Origin: Actinopolymorpha pittospori
GTDB taxonomy: Bacteria; Actinomycetota; Actinomycetes; Propionibacteriales; Actinopolymorphaceae
NCBI RefSeq assembly: GCF_014873875.1
Contig: NZ_JADBEM010000001.1
Location: 3,472,001-3,536,000 of the forward strand
DNA length: 64,000 nt
Reading direction: 5' to 3'
Under the pieces are notes generated by a model, which ran no database searches, was not told the origin of the DNA, and was given only the letters and a program-made list of their open reading frames with translations. The position numbers and the translations under genes were made by a program. This document shows positions 43,982 to 52,504 of this stretch, piece after piece (positions within the stretch are counted from its first letter, which is position 1; each line of letters starts with the position of its first letter).

Positions 43982-44471
43982 TGCCGCGGACGAAGGCCGC
44001 CTGCCCGGCGTGCTGCATGTCGTCGTTGACCACGCTGACCAGGCGGACGCCGAGGCTCACCGGCGGGTCCCAGGACTCGTCGACGATGCGGGGAAGCTCC
44101 TCGTCGGTGAGGGTGCGGACGTAGCGGATCGTCGCGTCGTGCACCGCGTCGTGGTAGCCGAGCAGCAGGTCGGCCGGCACCCGGACGAGCGCGACGTCCT
44201 TGTCGGTGTGTCCGAAGCCGGTCGCGGCCACACCGAACGGCAGGTCGAAGCGCTCGGCCCAACCACCGGCGACCCAGACCTGGTCGGTCCCCGCGACGTC
44301 TGCGATGTGGTCGTCCTGGATCCGGGTCAGGTGCCACACGAGCCACGCGATCGTGTTGGCCCGAGCCTCGACACGGTAGGTGAGCTGGTCCTCCGTCAGT
44401 CCCTCGACGGCACCGTGCACCTCCTCCTGGATCCGGCCGAAGGCGTCCACCAACAGGTCGAAACTGCTCAT
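43965..44471 (-). CDS. DinB-like (DUF664) protein
   Basis: A 168-aa four-helix-bundle protein: EGLTEDQLTYRVEARANTIA, WLVWHLTRIQDDHIADVAGT and DDMQHAGQAAFVRGIIER. The three His of WH, DDH and QHAGQ form the DinB metal site. Family members act as thiol-dependent transferases, possibly with mycothiol. Function not established. Confidence 0.87.
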   Translation of the reverse strand: MSSFDLLVDAFGRIQEEVHGAVEGLTEDQLTYRVEARANTIAWLVWHLTRIQDDHIADVAGTDQVWVAGGWAERFDLPFGVAATGFGHTDKDVALVRVPADLLLGYHDAVHDATIRYVRTLTDEELPRIVDESWDPPVSLGVRLVSVVNDDMQHAGQAAFVRGIIERA

Positions 44472-44611
44472 GTGATCACTCCTTGGGTTGGTCGCCCGTC
44501 ATTCTTCCCCACCCACCCTGGCCACAAAGATTGGCCGGTCGTGGCCCGGCTCGCCCCACGTTCCTGGTGGAAGAATCGGCGGCGGTGAACCCGATCCGTG
44601 ACGGAGGACGC

Positions 44612-45367
44612 GTGAACGACGAGGATCGCTATCTGTTCGACCTGCAGGGATACCTGACCGTTCCCGACGCCATTTCCCCCGAGCTGCTGGAGCGGCTCAA
44701 CCACCAGCTCGACCTGGGCATCCAGCAGGAGACCGAGCCCGAGATGCGGACGCACCGGTTCGGCTCACTCCTCGAACGCGACGCGGCGTTCCGGGAGCTC
44801 ATCGACCTACCCTCCGTCGTCGACGTACTCACCGACATCCTCGGCCCGGACTTCCGCCTCGACCACACCTACGCCGACGTGATCCGCTCCGGTGACGGCC
44901 CGATCGGCACCGTCCTGCACGGCGGCGCGGTGCCGTTCCGTTCCTCGGAGTACTACACCGTGACGACGAGCGGGCAGATCCGTAGCGGCCTGGTCGCCGT
45001 CGGGTTCAACCTCAGGGACGTCGGACCCGACGACGGCGGGTTCGCGTGTGTCCCGGGCAGCCACAAGAGTGCATTCGCCTTCCCCCAGGACTGGAAGCAG
45101 CTGTCCGAGCTGCACCCGTGCGTACGACGGGTCACCGGACCGGCCGGCACCGCCGTCATCTTCACCGAGGCCCTCGTCCACGGGACGCTGCCTTGGCGGG
45201 GCGCGGACGAGCGTCGTACGGCGTTCTTCAAGTACAGCCCGGCGTCGTTGTCGTGGTCGGCGCAGTACTACGACCCGGACGCCTACCCGGACCTGACCGA
45301 GCGGCAGCGGGCGATCCTCGAGGCGCCGAACGCGCGCTACCGCAGCCGGCGCACGGCGCGGGTGTAA
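44612..45367 (+). CDS. Phytanoyl-CoA dioxygenase (PhyH)-family oxygenase
   Basis: A 251-aa Fe(II)/2-oxoglutarate-type oxygenase: FDLQGYLTVPDAISPELLER start, metal candidates in TVLHGGAVPF and ALVHGTLPWRGADERR (His followed by Arg for 2-oxoglutarate), and DDGGFACVPGSHKSAFAFP. It hydroxylates an unknown small molecule. The GTG at 44612 has GGAGG five bases upstream; a GTG at 44585 is a weaker alternative. Monocistronic. Confidence 0.85.
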   Translation: MNDEDRYLFDLQGYLTVPDAISPELLERLNHQLDLGIQQETEPEMRTHRFGSLLERDAAFRELIDLPSVVDVLTDILGPDFRLDHTYADVIRSGDGPIGTVLHGGAVPFRSSEYYTVTTSGQIRSGLVAVGFNLRDVGPDDGGFACVPGSHKSAFAFPQDWKQLSELHPCVRRVTGPAGTAVIFTEALVHGTLPWRGADERRTAFFKYSPASLSWSAQYYDPDAYPDLTERQRAILEAPNARYRSRRTARV

Positions 45368-45470
45368 CTCACCCCCCACCGGGCGATCCGGCCTGTGGCC
45401 GATCCTGGTCGACGGTGCTCATGGCTTCCGCCGCACGATTGGCGGACGCGGTGCAGGGAAAGTCCTGGAA

Positions 45471-46007
45471 GTGATCAAAGGTTCCGCGGGCGCCAGACGG
45501 CGCCGCCTGATCACCCACGGCCTCGCGCTGTGGGTCTGGGCGTTCGCCGTCTGGGTCCTGCTCACCTGGACACTGACCGCGGAGCAGCTCCTCGTCGGTG
45601 CGGTGATCGCGACCGCCGTGGCGATGGTCTTCGCGCCGCTCGGGCCGGTCGCTCGGCCGTGGCGGCTGCTCGACCCCGAAGTCCTGTGGCGCCTCGCCGT
45701 CCTCGCCGCCACCGCGCTGGCCCGAAGCGTCGTGTCGAACGTCCGGCTGGCCGTACGGGTGTGGTCGCCGCGCCGCCCGGTGCGGTCCGGGATGCTGGTC
45801 GTTCCCACGAAGGCGCGCGGTCCGGGCGAGGTGACCGCGGTCGGCGTCCTCACGTCCCTGATCGTCGACAACCAGCTCGTGGACCTCGACCGGCACGCGC
45901 ACCGGCTCCAGTACCACGCCGTCTGGATCACCACCGAGGATCCGGAGGGCAATCGCCGGCACATCAACGGGCCGATCGAGGACCGGATGCGGAGCCGGCA
46001 TGACTGA
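45471..46007 (+). CDS. mrpE: Cation antiporter subunit MrpE/MnhE (MbhA-like)
   Basis: A 178-aa subunit with two N-terminal membrane segments (LALWVWAFAVWVLLTW, LLVGAVIATAVAMVFAP). The soluble MnhE domain follows (LVVPTKARGPGEVTAVGVLT, SLIVDNQLVDLDRHAHRLQY, HAVWITTEDPE). First gene of an antiporter operon whose seven genes all overlap by 1-8 bp. GTG start. In Mbh nomenclature this is MbhA. Confidence 0.88.
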   Translation: MIKGSAGARRRRLITHGLALWVWAFAVWVLLTWTLTAEQLLVGAVIATAVAMVFAPLGPVARPWRLLDPEVLWRLAVLAATALARSVVSNVRLAVRVWSPRRPVRSGMLVVPTKARGPGEVTAVGVLTSLIVDNQLVDLDRHAHRLQYHAVWITTEDPEGNRRHINGPIEDRMRSRHD

Positions 46008-46260
46008 GATCTTCTTCGTCGCCGCCATCGCCGAGGTGGTCGTGGGAATCCCGCTGCTCGCCCGACTCGGCCGCGGCCCGACCATCGGCGACCGGATCGT
46101 GGCGGTCAACACGCTCGCCACGCAGGCCACCCTCGCGGTGCTGTTCACCGCGGCCGCCACGCAGCGGCCCATCTACCTCGACGTCGCGCTCTGGCTCGCG
46201 TCGTTCAGTTATCTCGGCACCATCGTCTGGGCCCGCTACCTCGAGCGGGGGCTGCTCTGA
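46000..46260 (+). CDS. mrpF: Cation antiporter subunit MrpF/MnhF (MbhB-like)
   Basis: An 86-aa protein with three membrane helices and the family motif RLGRGPTIGDRIVAVNTL. Starts 8 bp inside mrpE and its stop overlaps the mrpG ATG by one base. Part of the proton/cation pathway of the Mrp/Mbh module. Confidence 0.9.
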   Translation: MTEIFFVAAIAEVVVGIPLLARLGRGPTIGDRIVAVNTLATQATLAVLFTAAATQRPIYLDVALWLASFSYLGTIVWARYLERGLL

Positions 46261-46637
46261 TGCGGGAGTGGATCGTCGCGGCCCTGATCGCCCTCGGGCT
46301 CCTCGTCTCGCTGTCCGGCGTGGTGGGGATCCTGCGGATGCCCGACCTGTACACCAGGATCCAGTGCTCGACGAAGAACATCACCATGGGCACGTTGCCC
46401 GCACTCATCGCGCTCGTCGTCGGTATGGGCGCCTCCAGCACGTACGGCAGTCGGGCCCTGCTCGTCGCCGTCCTGCTGCTCGTCATGAACCCCGTCGCCT
46501 CGCACGCGCTGGTCCGCGCGGCGTACAAGACCGGCGTACCGATGTGGCGCGGCGCGGTCCTCGACCAGGTGCGTCCGGACACCGTCGCGCCGAGGCGGGC
46601 GTCGGGCGCGCCGGGTGAGCCGGAGGAGGAGACCTGA
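46260..46637 (+). CDS. mrpG: Cation antiporter subunit MrpG/MnhG (MbhC-like)
   Basis: A 125-aa protein with three membrane helices and the family motif GVVGILRMPDLYTRIQCSTK, then a hydrophilic 30-aa tail rich in Pro/Glu. Overlaps both neighbours by one base. Subunit of the ion-translocating membrane arm. Confidence 0.9.
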   Translation: MREWIVAALIALGLLVSLSGVVGILRMPDLYTRIQCSTKNITMGTLPALIALVVGMGASSTYGSRALLVAVLLLVMNPVASHALVRAAYKTGVPMWRGAVLDQVRPDTVAPRRASGAPGEPEEET

Positions 46638-46918
46638 TGTTCTGGGTGTTGAACTACGCCTGCCTGCTGCTGATCCTCGGCAGCGCGGTTCTGGTCGTGA
46701 GGTTGCGCAACCTCACCGGAGCCGTGATGGCACTGAGCGCGCTCGGCACGGTCCTCGCACTGCAGTTCGTCGTCCTCGGGGCGCCCGACGTCGCGCACGC
46801 TCAGGTCGCGGTCGGCGCCATCGCGCTCCCGGTCCTCTACCTCGTCGCGATCGGCAAGGCCCGCACGGTCGTGGAGTCGCGCGAGGTGGGCGAGGAGGAG
46901 GGGAGGCGGGACTCGTGA
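46637..46918 (+). CDS. MbhD-like subunit (DUF4040, homologous to part of MrpA C-terminus)
   Basis: A 93-aa protein with three membrane segments and the motif VLGAPDVAHAQVAVGAIALP characteristic of MbhD/DUF4040, equivalent to a piece of the MrpA C-terminal region. It is a separate gene here, as in archaeal Mbh operons rather than in classic mrpABCDEFG. The stop overlaps the next GTG. Confidence 0.85.
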   Translation: MFWVLNYACLLLILGSAVLVVRLRNLTGAVMALSALGTVLALQFVVLGAPDVAHAQVAVGAIALPVLYLVAIGKARTVVESREVGEEEGRRDS

Positions 46919-47904
46919 CGGACCTCCCGCCCGCGCTACGGGAGTACGAGGAGACCGAGGCCCGGCACCGCCCGCTCGTCGGCGCCGTGGTCGTCCTCGG
47001 CTGCGCGGCGGTCCTGGTTCTCGCGCTGCTGGGGCTGCCTGACGAGCACGCGCCCCTGCCCGCCATCGCGCGCTACGCGTTGGAGATCTCGCTGCCCGTG
47101 TGGCATCTCACCGAGCCGGTCAACGTCGTGGTGTACGGCACTCGGGGATTCGACACGTTCGGCGAGACGTTCCTGCTGCTCGCGGCGGTGGTGGCGGTCG
47201 TGGTGTTGACCCGGACCAAGGAGCGCCGCCGCGGCTTCCTGGGCGAGGAACTCGCCGCCCGCGCCGAGCAGGAACAGTACGACGTCCGCCAGGTCACCGA
47301 TGACGAGGAACGCGCCGCCCGCCTCGCGGAGGACGCCGAACGCGGCGGCGGCCGGCTCCCTGCCACGCCCGACTCCTTCGAACTCGGCACCCCCGCACCC
47401 GAGCGCGCCCAGGGCATGTCGGTCGTCGTACGGACCGGAATCCGAGTGGTCGCGCCCATCCTCACGGTCGCCGGCCTCTATCTCGTCTCGTGGGGGTTCT
47501 CTCCGGGCGGCGGCTTCCCCGGCGGTGCCGTCCTCCTCGGCGTCGTCCTGCTCGTCTACGCGGCGTTCGGTTACCGACGGGTCCGCGGGTTCGTCCGCCC
47601 AGGTCTGATCGAGCCGATCGAGCTCGCCTTCGCCCTCGCGATCTGCGCGCTCGGACTCGTCGGGCTCGCCGTCGAAGGTTCGTTCTGGGCCAACTGGATC
47701 CCGCTCGCGCCGGCGGAGACGATCCGGTCCGGCGGCATCGCGCAGGCGTTCTCCGTAGCCGAACTCGCGGAGGTCGCGCTCGGCCTGAGTCTCGCCGTCT
47801 TCTCGCTGCTCGGCATGCGTCACGACTGGGCGCCCGACACCTCCCGGCCTCGCGGGCGTGGCGCGCGGCCGAGGGAGGAGCCCGGCCAGGGGGAGCGCGA
47901 GTGA
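46915..47904 (+). CDS. Fused MbhE-MrpB (MbhF) antiporter subunit
   Basis: A 329-aa protein made of two modules. Residues about 20-100 resemble MbhE (LTEPVNVVVYGTRGFDTFGE plus two helices), the last piece of an MrpA C-terminus. A charged linker of about 70 residues (KERRRGFLGEELAARAEQEQ...) follows. Residues about 170-310 are MrpB/MnhB with YLVSWGFSPGGGFPGGAVLL and four helices. In Pyrococcus-type operons MbhE and MbhF are separate. GTG start at 46915 (GTGA overlap). Confidence 0.83.
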   Translation: MTDLPPALREYEETEARHRPLVGAVVVLGCAAVLVLALLGLPDEHAPLPAIARYALEISLPVWHLTEPVNVVVYGTRGFDTFGETFLLLAAVVAVVVLTRTKERRRGFLGEELAARAEQEQYDVRQVTDDEERAARLAEDAERGGGRLPATPDSFELGTPAPERAQGMSVVVRTGIRVVAPILTVAGLYLVSWGFSPGGGFPGGAVLLGVVLLVYAAFGYRRVRGFVRPGLIEPIELAFALAICALGLVGLAVEGSFWANWIPLAPAETIRSGGIAQAFSVAELAEVALGLSLAVFSLLGMRHDWAPDTSRPRGRGARPREEPGQGERE

Positions 47905-48269
47905 TCCTGGTCAACTACCTCGCCGCGGCCGTGTTGTTCTGCCTCGGCCTCTACGTCGTCCTCACTCGTCGCAACCTGGTCAAGATCGTCATGGGGCTCT
48001 CCCTGATGGAGTCCGCGACCTACCTCCTGCTGGTCTCGATGGCCTACCGGGCCGGGTCCACCGCTCCGGTCCTGCTCGACCCGCCGCCCGGCCAGACACC
48101 GTCGAGTCTCGCCAGGGGCAACGTCGCCGACCCCGTCCTGCAGAACTTCTGCATCACAGCGGTCGTCATCGGCGTCGCGGTCACGGCGGTCTTCCTCGCG
48201 GTCGTCGTCCGGATCGCGCAGCACTACCGTTCCCTGGACGCCGACCGCATCCGGGCGTTGCGCGGATGA
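47901..48269 (+). CDS. mrpC: Cation antiporter subunit MrpC/MnhC (NuoK-like, MbhG)
   Basis: A 122-aa NuoK-like protein of three helices: FCLGLYVVLTRRNLVKIVMG, LMESATYLLLVSMAYR (buried Glu as in NuoK) and FCITAVVIGVAVTAVFLAVV. GTG start overlapping the previous TGA; its own stop overlaps the mrpD ATG. Part of the proton channel. Confidence 0.9.
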   Translation: MILVNYLAAAVLFCLGLYVVLTRRNLVKIVMGLSLMESATYLLLVSMAYRAGSTAPVLLDPPPGQTPSSLARGNVADPVLQNFCITAVVIGVAVTAVFLAVVVRIAQHYRSLDADRIRALRG

Positions 48270-50014
48270 GTTCGGCCACGCTGGCCTCGCTGCTCCCGCT
48301 GCCGGTGGTGATCCTGATCGTCGGGGCGGCGGTGTGCCCGCTCGCGGCCCGGATCTCGGCCCGGGCGCCGGTGGTGGTCGCGGTGCTGTCGTGCGGAGGT
48401 GCCGCCGGGGTCCTCGCGCTGTTCGCGCCCGCGGTGCTCGACGGTCGGCTGCTGGTCGAGTACCTCGGCAAGTGGGAACCGGTGCGTGGTGCCGCACTCG
48501 GGATCGCCTTCGCGGCCGACCCGCTCGGCCTCAGCTACGCTCTCGCGGCCACCGTCGTGGGCATGATCCTCGCGGTGTTCACGCTGTCGATGCTCGGTGG
48601 GCTCGGCCGCCGGGAGCTCGGCGGATACGCCTGCCTGTTCCTGTTGCTCGACGCCGCCCTCGTCGGCGTGGCACTCACCGCAGACCTGTTCAACCTGTTC
48701 GTGTGGTTCGAGGTCGCGGCCCTCGCGAGCTACGCCCTGACCGGATTCTTCCTCGAACGCCCGACCGCCCTGGAGGCGGCGTTCAAGATCCTCGTGCTGA
48801 CGACGATGGCGAGCTTCTGTGTGTTCATCGGCACGGGCCTGCTCTACGCCTCCTACGGCGCCCTCAACTTCGGGCAGCTGCACGAGGCTCTGCGGCACGG
48901 AACCGACCCGACGAGCCTGATCGCCCTCGGCCTGCTGGTGGCGGGGTACGGCACCAAGGCGGGAGTCGTCCCCTTCCACGGCTGGCTGCCCGACGCGCAC
49001 ACCGCCGCGCCGGGACCGGTGTCGGCGTTGTTCTCCGGTCTGATGGTGACTCTCGGCATCGTCGGGATCGCGCGGATCACCTTCCAGATCTACGACCAGC
49101 CGCCGCCGGTGCTCGGCGTCCTGATGGTGGTCGCGCTGGTCTCGGCGCTGGTGGGCGCGCTGCTCAGCCTCGGCCAGGACGACCTCAAACGGTTGCTGGC
49201 CTACGACACCGTCTCCCAGCTCGGCGTCGTGACGGCCGGACTCGCCATCGGCACCCCGCTCGGGCTCGCCGGCGCGACCTACCACCTGCTGAACCACACG
49301 TTGTTCAAGTCGCTGCTCTTCCTGTGCGCGGGGACGGTGCTGCACTCCACGGGCAAGGAACGCCTCTCCGAACTCGGTGGGCTCGGCCGCCGGATGCCCG
49401 TCGTGGCCGTCGCGTTCGTGGTCGGCATCGTGGCGATCGCCGGCGTCCCGCCGTTGAACGGGTACGCCTCGCTCGGCCTCATCCACCAGGGCCTGGAGGA
49501 GACCCACCAGTACGCCGCGCTGGTGGTCCTGACGATCAGTCAGGTCGTCACCGTGGCGGCGCTCAGCCGGGCGGCATGGCTGGTCTTCTTCCGGCGACGA
49601 AGCGAGCGTTACCCCTCCCGGGAGTCGGCCCGTCCGGGCATGGTGGCGGGGTTCGCGGCGCTGGCGGTGCTGTGCGTCGCCTTCGGCGTCGCGCCCGCCG
49701 TCCTGCTGTCCGAGGTCATGGCGCCGGCGGCCGGCTGGTTGCTGGAGGGGGAGCGGTACGCGCACGCGGTGCTCGCCGGCGGTGGCCAGGTCGGCAGGTT
49801 GCCCCTGTCCTTCGACTACCTCGCTCCCGCGACCATCCTGGTCGTGGTGGGCACCGTCGTGGTCGGCGTCCTCCTCGCCTGGCGGTATGCCGGTGGACGG
49901 ACGCCGCGGTTCGTGGAGCCCCTCCGCCGGTTGCACACAGGCTCGGTGAACGACTACGCGACCTACCTCGTGGTCGGGTTGATCGTAGTGTGCGCCGGGC
50001 TGTTGCTGGGCTGA
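48266..50014 (+). CDS. mrpD: Cation antiporter subunit MrpD/MnhD (NuoN/NuoM-like, MbhH)
   Basis: A 582-aa polytopic protein of about 14 helices. Antiporter signature residues are present: Glu in LFNLFVWFEVAALASYAL, Lys in GYGTKAGVVPFHGWLPDAHT and Lys in HTLFKSLLFLCAG. It is the only large NuoL/M/N-type subunit in the operon and the last gene; no NuoL-like MrpA N-terminal gene and no hydrogenase subunits follow. It pumps H+ in exchange for Na+ or K+. Confidence 0.9.
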   Translation: MSSATLASLLPLPVVILIVGAAVCPLAARISARAPVVVAVLSCGGAAGVLALFAPAVLDGRLLVEYLGKWEPVRGAALGIAFAADPLGLSYALAATVVGMILAVFTLSMLGGLGRRELGGYACLFLLLDAALVGVALTADLFNLFVWFEVAALASYALTGFFLERPTALEAAFKILVLTTMASFCVFIGTGLLYASYGALNFGQLHEALRHGTDPTSLIALGLLVAGYGTKAGVVPFHGWLPDAHTAAPGPVSALFSGLMVTLGIVGIARITFQIYDQPPPVLGVLMVVALVSALVGALLSLGQDDLKRLLAYDTVSQLGVVTAGLAIGTPLGLAGATYHLLNHTLFKSLLFLCAGTVLHSTGKERLSELGGLGRRMPVVAVAFVVGIVAIAGVPPLNGYASLGLIHQGLEETHQYAALVVLTISQVVTVAALSRAAWLVFFRRRSERYPSRESARPGMVAGFAALAVLCVAFGVAPAVLLSEVMAPAAGWLLEGERYAHAVLAGGGQVGRLPLSFDYLAPATILVVVGTVVVGVLLAWRYAGGRTPRFVEPLRRLHTGSVNDYATYLVVGLIVVCAGLLLG

Positions 50015-50134
50015 ACACGTTGGTGGAACGACTCCGCCGATCCTGGTGTTTGCGGTCGAAAACTGGCCGCAATTGCCCCTAACGTATCTCTTGTTGCGGG
50101 CCGCGACGGCCTGGCTCGAAGGAAGGGAAGATCC

Positions 50135-50506
50135 ATGGACTGGAAGCTCGAACTGGTGGCGATTCCGGTGTCCGACGTCGACCGGGCGAAGGAGTTCTAC
50201 GTCGAGAAGGTCGGGTTCAACGCCGACCACGACCACCGGGTCAGCGACGACATCCGCTTCGTGCAGATCACGCCGCCCGGATCGGCCTGCTCGATCGCCT
50301 TCGGGGTCGGGATCGTGGACAGCGCGCCGGGTTCGGTCAAGGGACTGCAGATCGTGGTCTCCGACGTGAAGGCCGCCCGCGCTGAGCTGGTCGAGCGAGG
50401 CGTCGAGGTCAGTGAGGTGGAGGAGTACCCCTGGGGTCTGTTCGTCCACTTCGCCGACCCGGACGGGAACGGCTGGTCGCTGCAGCAGCTCCCTCAGCGC
50501 GGCTAG
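50135..50506 (+). CDS. VOC-family glyoxalase-superfamily protein
   Basis: A 123-aa single VOC domain: LVAIPVSDVDRAKEFYVEKV, ITPPGSACSIAFGVGI, LQIVVSDVKAARAELVERGV and VHFADPDGNGWSLQQLP. The role is unknown. Its 3' end is overlapped on the other strand by the out-of-place tail of the damaged exporter gene, so this is the first native gene outside the lanthipeptide cluster. Confidence 0.87.
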   Translation: MDWKLELVAIPVSDVDRAKEFYVEKVGFNADHDHRVSDDIRFVQITPPGSACSIAFGVGIVDSAPGSVKGLQIVVSDVKAARAELVERGVEVSEVEEYPWGLFVHFADPDGNGWSLQQLPQRG

Positions 50507-51893
50507 GGTCTGGTTCACAAGGGGCGTCCGGGCCTACCCGCGTTCCCGCGCGACCTTCCGCGTGCCAGGCACCGAGAAGGTCGGCGTACAACGTGGAGTG
50601 CCGGAGCAGATCGTCGTGGTCGCCGAGGCGCGTGCGCGTCCCGTCCATGATGAGGATGTGGTCGGCGCGCCGGGCCGAGCTCAGCCGGTGGGCGACCACG
50701 ACGAGTGTGCCGTGGCGGGCCCGGAACGCCTCCTCCACCAGGGCCTCCGCGACCGGATCAAGGTGGCAGGTGGCCTCGTCGAGCACCACGATCTCCGCCG
50801 GCGAGAGCCAGACCCGGGCGAGCGTTATCAACTGACGTTCCCCGGGGGTCAGCCCCGAGCCCGGGCCGATCTCGGCCCGGGCACCCCCGAGCCGGTCGTA
50901 CAACGGGCCCAGTCCGACGGCCGCCACGGCGGCCTCGATCTGGTTCTCGGTGGCGTCGGGACGCAGATAGGTCAGGTTCTCGCCGAGAGATCCGGTGAAG
51001 ACGTACGCCTCCTGCGGAATGATCGCGACGGTGTGCCGCAACCATCCGGGGTCGGTCTCGGCCAGCGGCACCCCGCCGACGCGGACGGCGCCCCGCTGGG
51101 GCTCGGCGATGCCCGCCAGCACGTTGGCCAGCGTCGATTTGCCGATCCCGCTGGGACCCACGACGGCGAGATGGGATCCGTACGGCAGCGCGAACGTCAG
51201 ATCGCGCAGCACGGGCTCGGCGCCGGCGCCGTAGAAGAACCAGAGCCGGTCCACCCGCAGCTCGTGGCTCCGCGGAGTCCGGGTCGGGCGCTGCGGCGCG
51301 GCGTCCGCGGCGGCGAGGCTCGCCTCCAGGCGGTGCAGCGTGACCGCGAGCTGGACGCCGGATCCTCCGGTGGTCTGGACGGCGGAGCGCAGCGCCGGCT
51401 GGAGGCTGGTCGTGACATAGGTGATCGCGCCGAGCAGTTCTCCAGGGCTGCGCCCGGCGCGCAGGAGCCATGGGGCGGCCACCAGCACGGCGATCAGCGC
51501 GAGCTGTCCGCCGGCCAGGCCCAGCGCCGTGCGCATGGCGCCGGCCCGCGCCACCGTCTGCTCCGCCCGCACCTGCGCGTCGAAGTCCCCGCGCGCCTCT
51601 CCCATGGCCTGTGGCTCCGCCCCACAGGCCACCACGTCGCGGACGGCCCCCGCGACCTGGCTCACCGCGCCGGCCACCTGCTCCTCTGCGAGCAGAAGCG
51701 CCCGCTGGCGGATGACGAGCTCGGGCAGCAGCCACACAAGCAGGAGCAGTGTCAGCAGCACCGGAGGCAGGACGAGCAGGGCGACCGCCGGGGCGAGGAG
51801 GACCAGGCCGACTGACGCGGCGATCACCGTGAGGCCCACCTGCTGGAGTCCCAGCAGCAGGCCCGCCGTCGTGTCCCGCACGGTCTCCCCAAG
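50409..51893 (-). pseudogene. labT2: labT2-like ABC exporter, C-terminal part (truncated)
   Basis: This encodes the second half of a fused TMD-NBD exporter. The remaining membrane helices start at TTAGLLLGLQQVGLTVIAAS. The ATPase has Walker A GPSGIGKSTL, a degenerate signature LTPGERQLITLARV and Walker B IVVLDEATCHLD. The frame runs about 46 residues past the expected end (LLGAWHAEGR) into antisense VOC sequence, so the native stop is also lost. The N-terminal half lies at 52160-52504 with foreign DNA between, so no full protein can be made. Confidence 0.82.
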
Positions 51894-52172
51894 CGCGAGA
51901 CCCTCTCCGAGGACATGTCCTGCTCCATGTCCAGCGTGGACCGCGCCGTCACCGAGCTGGTCAAGGGCCAGTGGCTGGCGAAGGAGCGACGTTCGGCCGG
52001 GGACGTGAACGTCTACACCCTGATGATCGCCCCTCCATTGCGTGCTGATGACCGACGACAGACTCCGGCGTCAGTGCATCGAGGCACACCTCGGCGCGTC
52101 GGGACAGGTTTCAGGGCCGCCCACGGCAGGGTCGGCTAAACTCATCGCAGACCTCCTCATCAGGTCTCGCGC
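51894..52172. repeat. 279-bp segment bounded by perfect 10-bp inverted repeats
   Basis: GCGCGAGACC (51894-51903) and GGTCTCGCGC (52163-52172) flank the foreign segment that splits the second exporter gene. No target-site duplication was found. Reading through after a virtual inversion joins the exporter-side SPGRET directly and in frame to LSEDMSCSMSSVDR of the HTH fragment. Confidence 0.7.
51898..52139 (+). pseudogene. Fragment of a helix-turn-helix (HTH_36-like) protein
   Basis: The plus-strand frame ETLSEDMSCSMSSVDRAVTE, then LVKGQWLAKERRSAGDVNVY, ending TLM, has the look of an HTH_36-type DNA-binding domain (RETLAxxxGCSxxTVxRAIxEL). It has no start and no continuation, and ends in unrelated sequence. 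It is embedded in the exporter gene on the opposite strand, so it is a relic carried in by a rearrangement. Confidence 0.55.
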
Positions 52173-52504
52173 CCCGGACTGTTCGCGCAGTGCCGGGGCT
52201 TCACGACCCGGCGGACCAGCCGATCCCGCAGCGGTTCGATCACCCGCCCCAGCGCGGAGGGGATCTGGCGGGCGCCGGCCGCTCCCGCGACCATGGCCAA
52301 GCCGAGGACACCGAGCCAGGCCAGGCCGATCCAGGGCCGGCCGTGCAGGAAGCCGTCGTCCAGTGCGAGGGCTATCAGGCGTCCCGAGACCAGCGCCGGG
52401 AGCGCGGCGGCCAGCGACCAGGCCAGCACCCCGCCCAGTGCCCGGCGCTCACCCAGCAGCTCCCGCAGGGGTCTCCGCCATCCCGCGTCGCTCAGGGGGA
52501 TCAC
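52160..52504 (-). pseudogene. labT2: labT2-like ABC exporter, N-terminal part
   Basis: The first 114 codons of the second exporter: IPLSDAGWRRPLRELLGERR, membrane helices ALGGVLAWSLAAALPALVSG and IGLAWLGVLGLAMVAGAAGA, then the coupling region VIEPLRDRLVRRVV. It then leaves exporter sequence (KPRHCANSPGRET) and stops. The GTG at 52504 overlaps the first exporter's TGA (GTGA) after GGAGGAGAACAG. Some transmembrane sequence between this piece and the C-terminal piece is missing, not just displaced. Confidence 0.82.

Noticed and set aside
48224..50518. A 764-codon minus-strand frame over mrpD
   Set aside because: Antisense shadow with extreme His/Asp/Glu content; the plus strand encodes a clear antiporter subunit.
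52071..52145. A 24-codon minus-strand ORF (MSLADPAVGGPETCPDAPRC then ASMH) with a good GAGGAGG
   Set aside because: It lies in the foreign segment that splits labT2, has no lanthipeptide leader or Ser-x2-Ser motif, and is more likely a relic start site than a third precursor.
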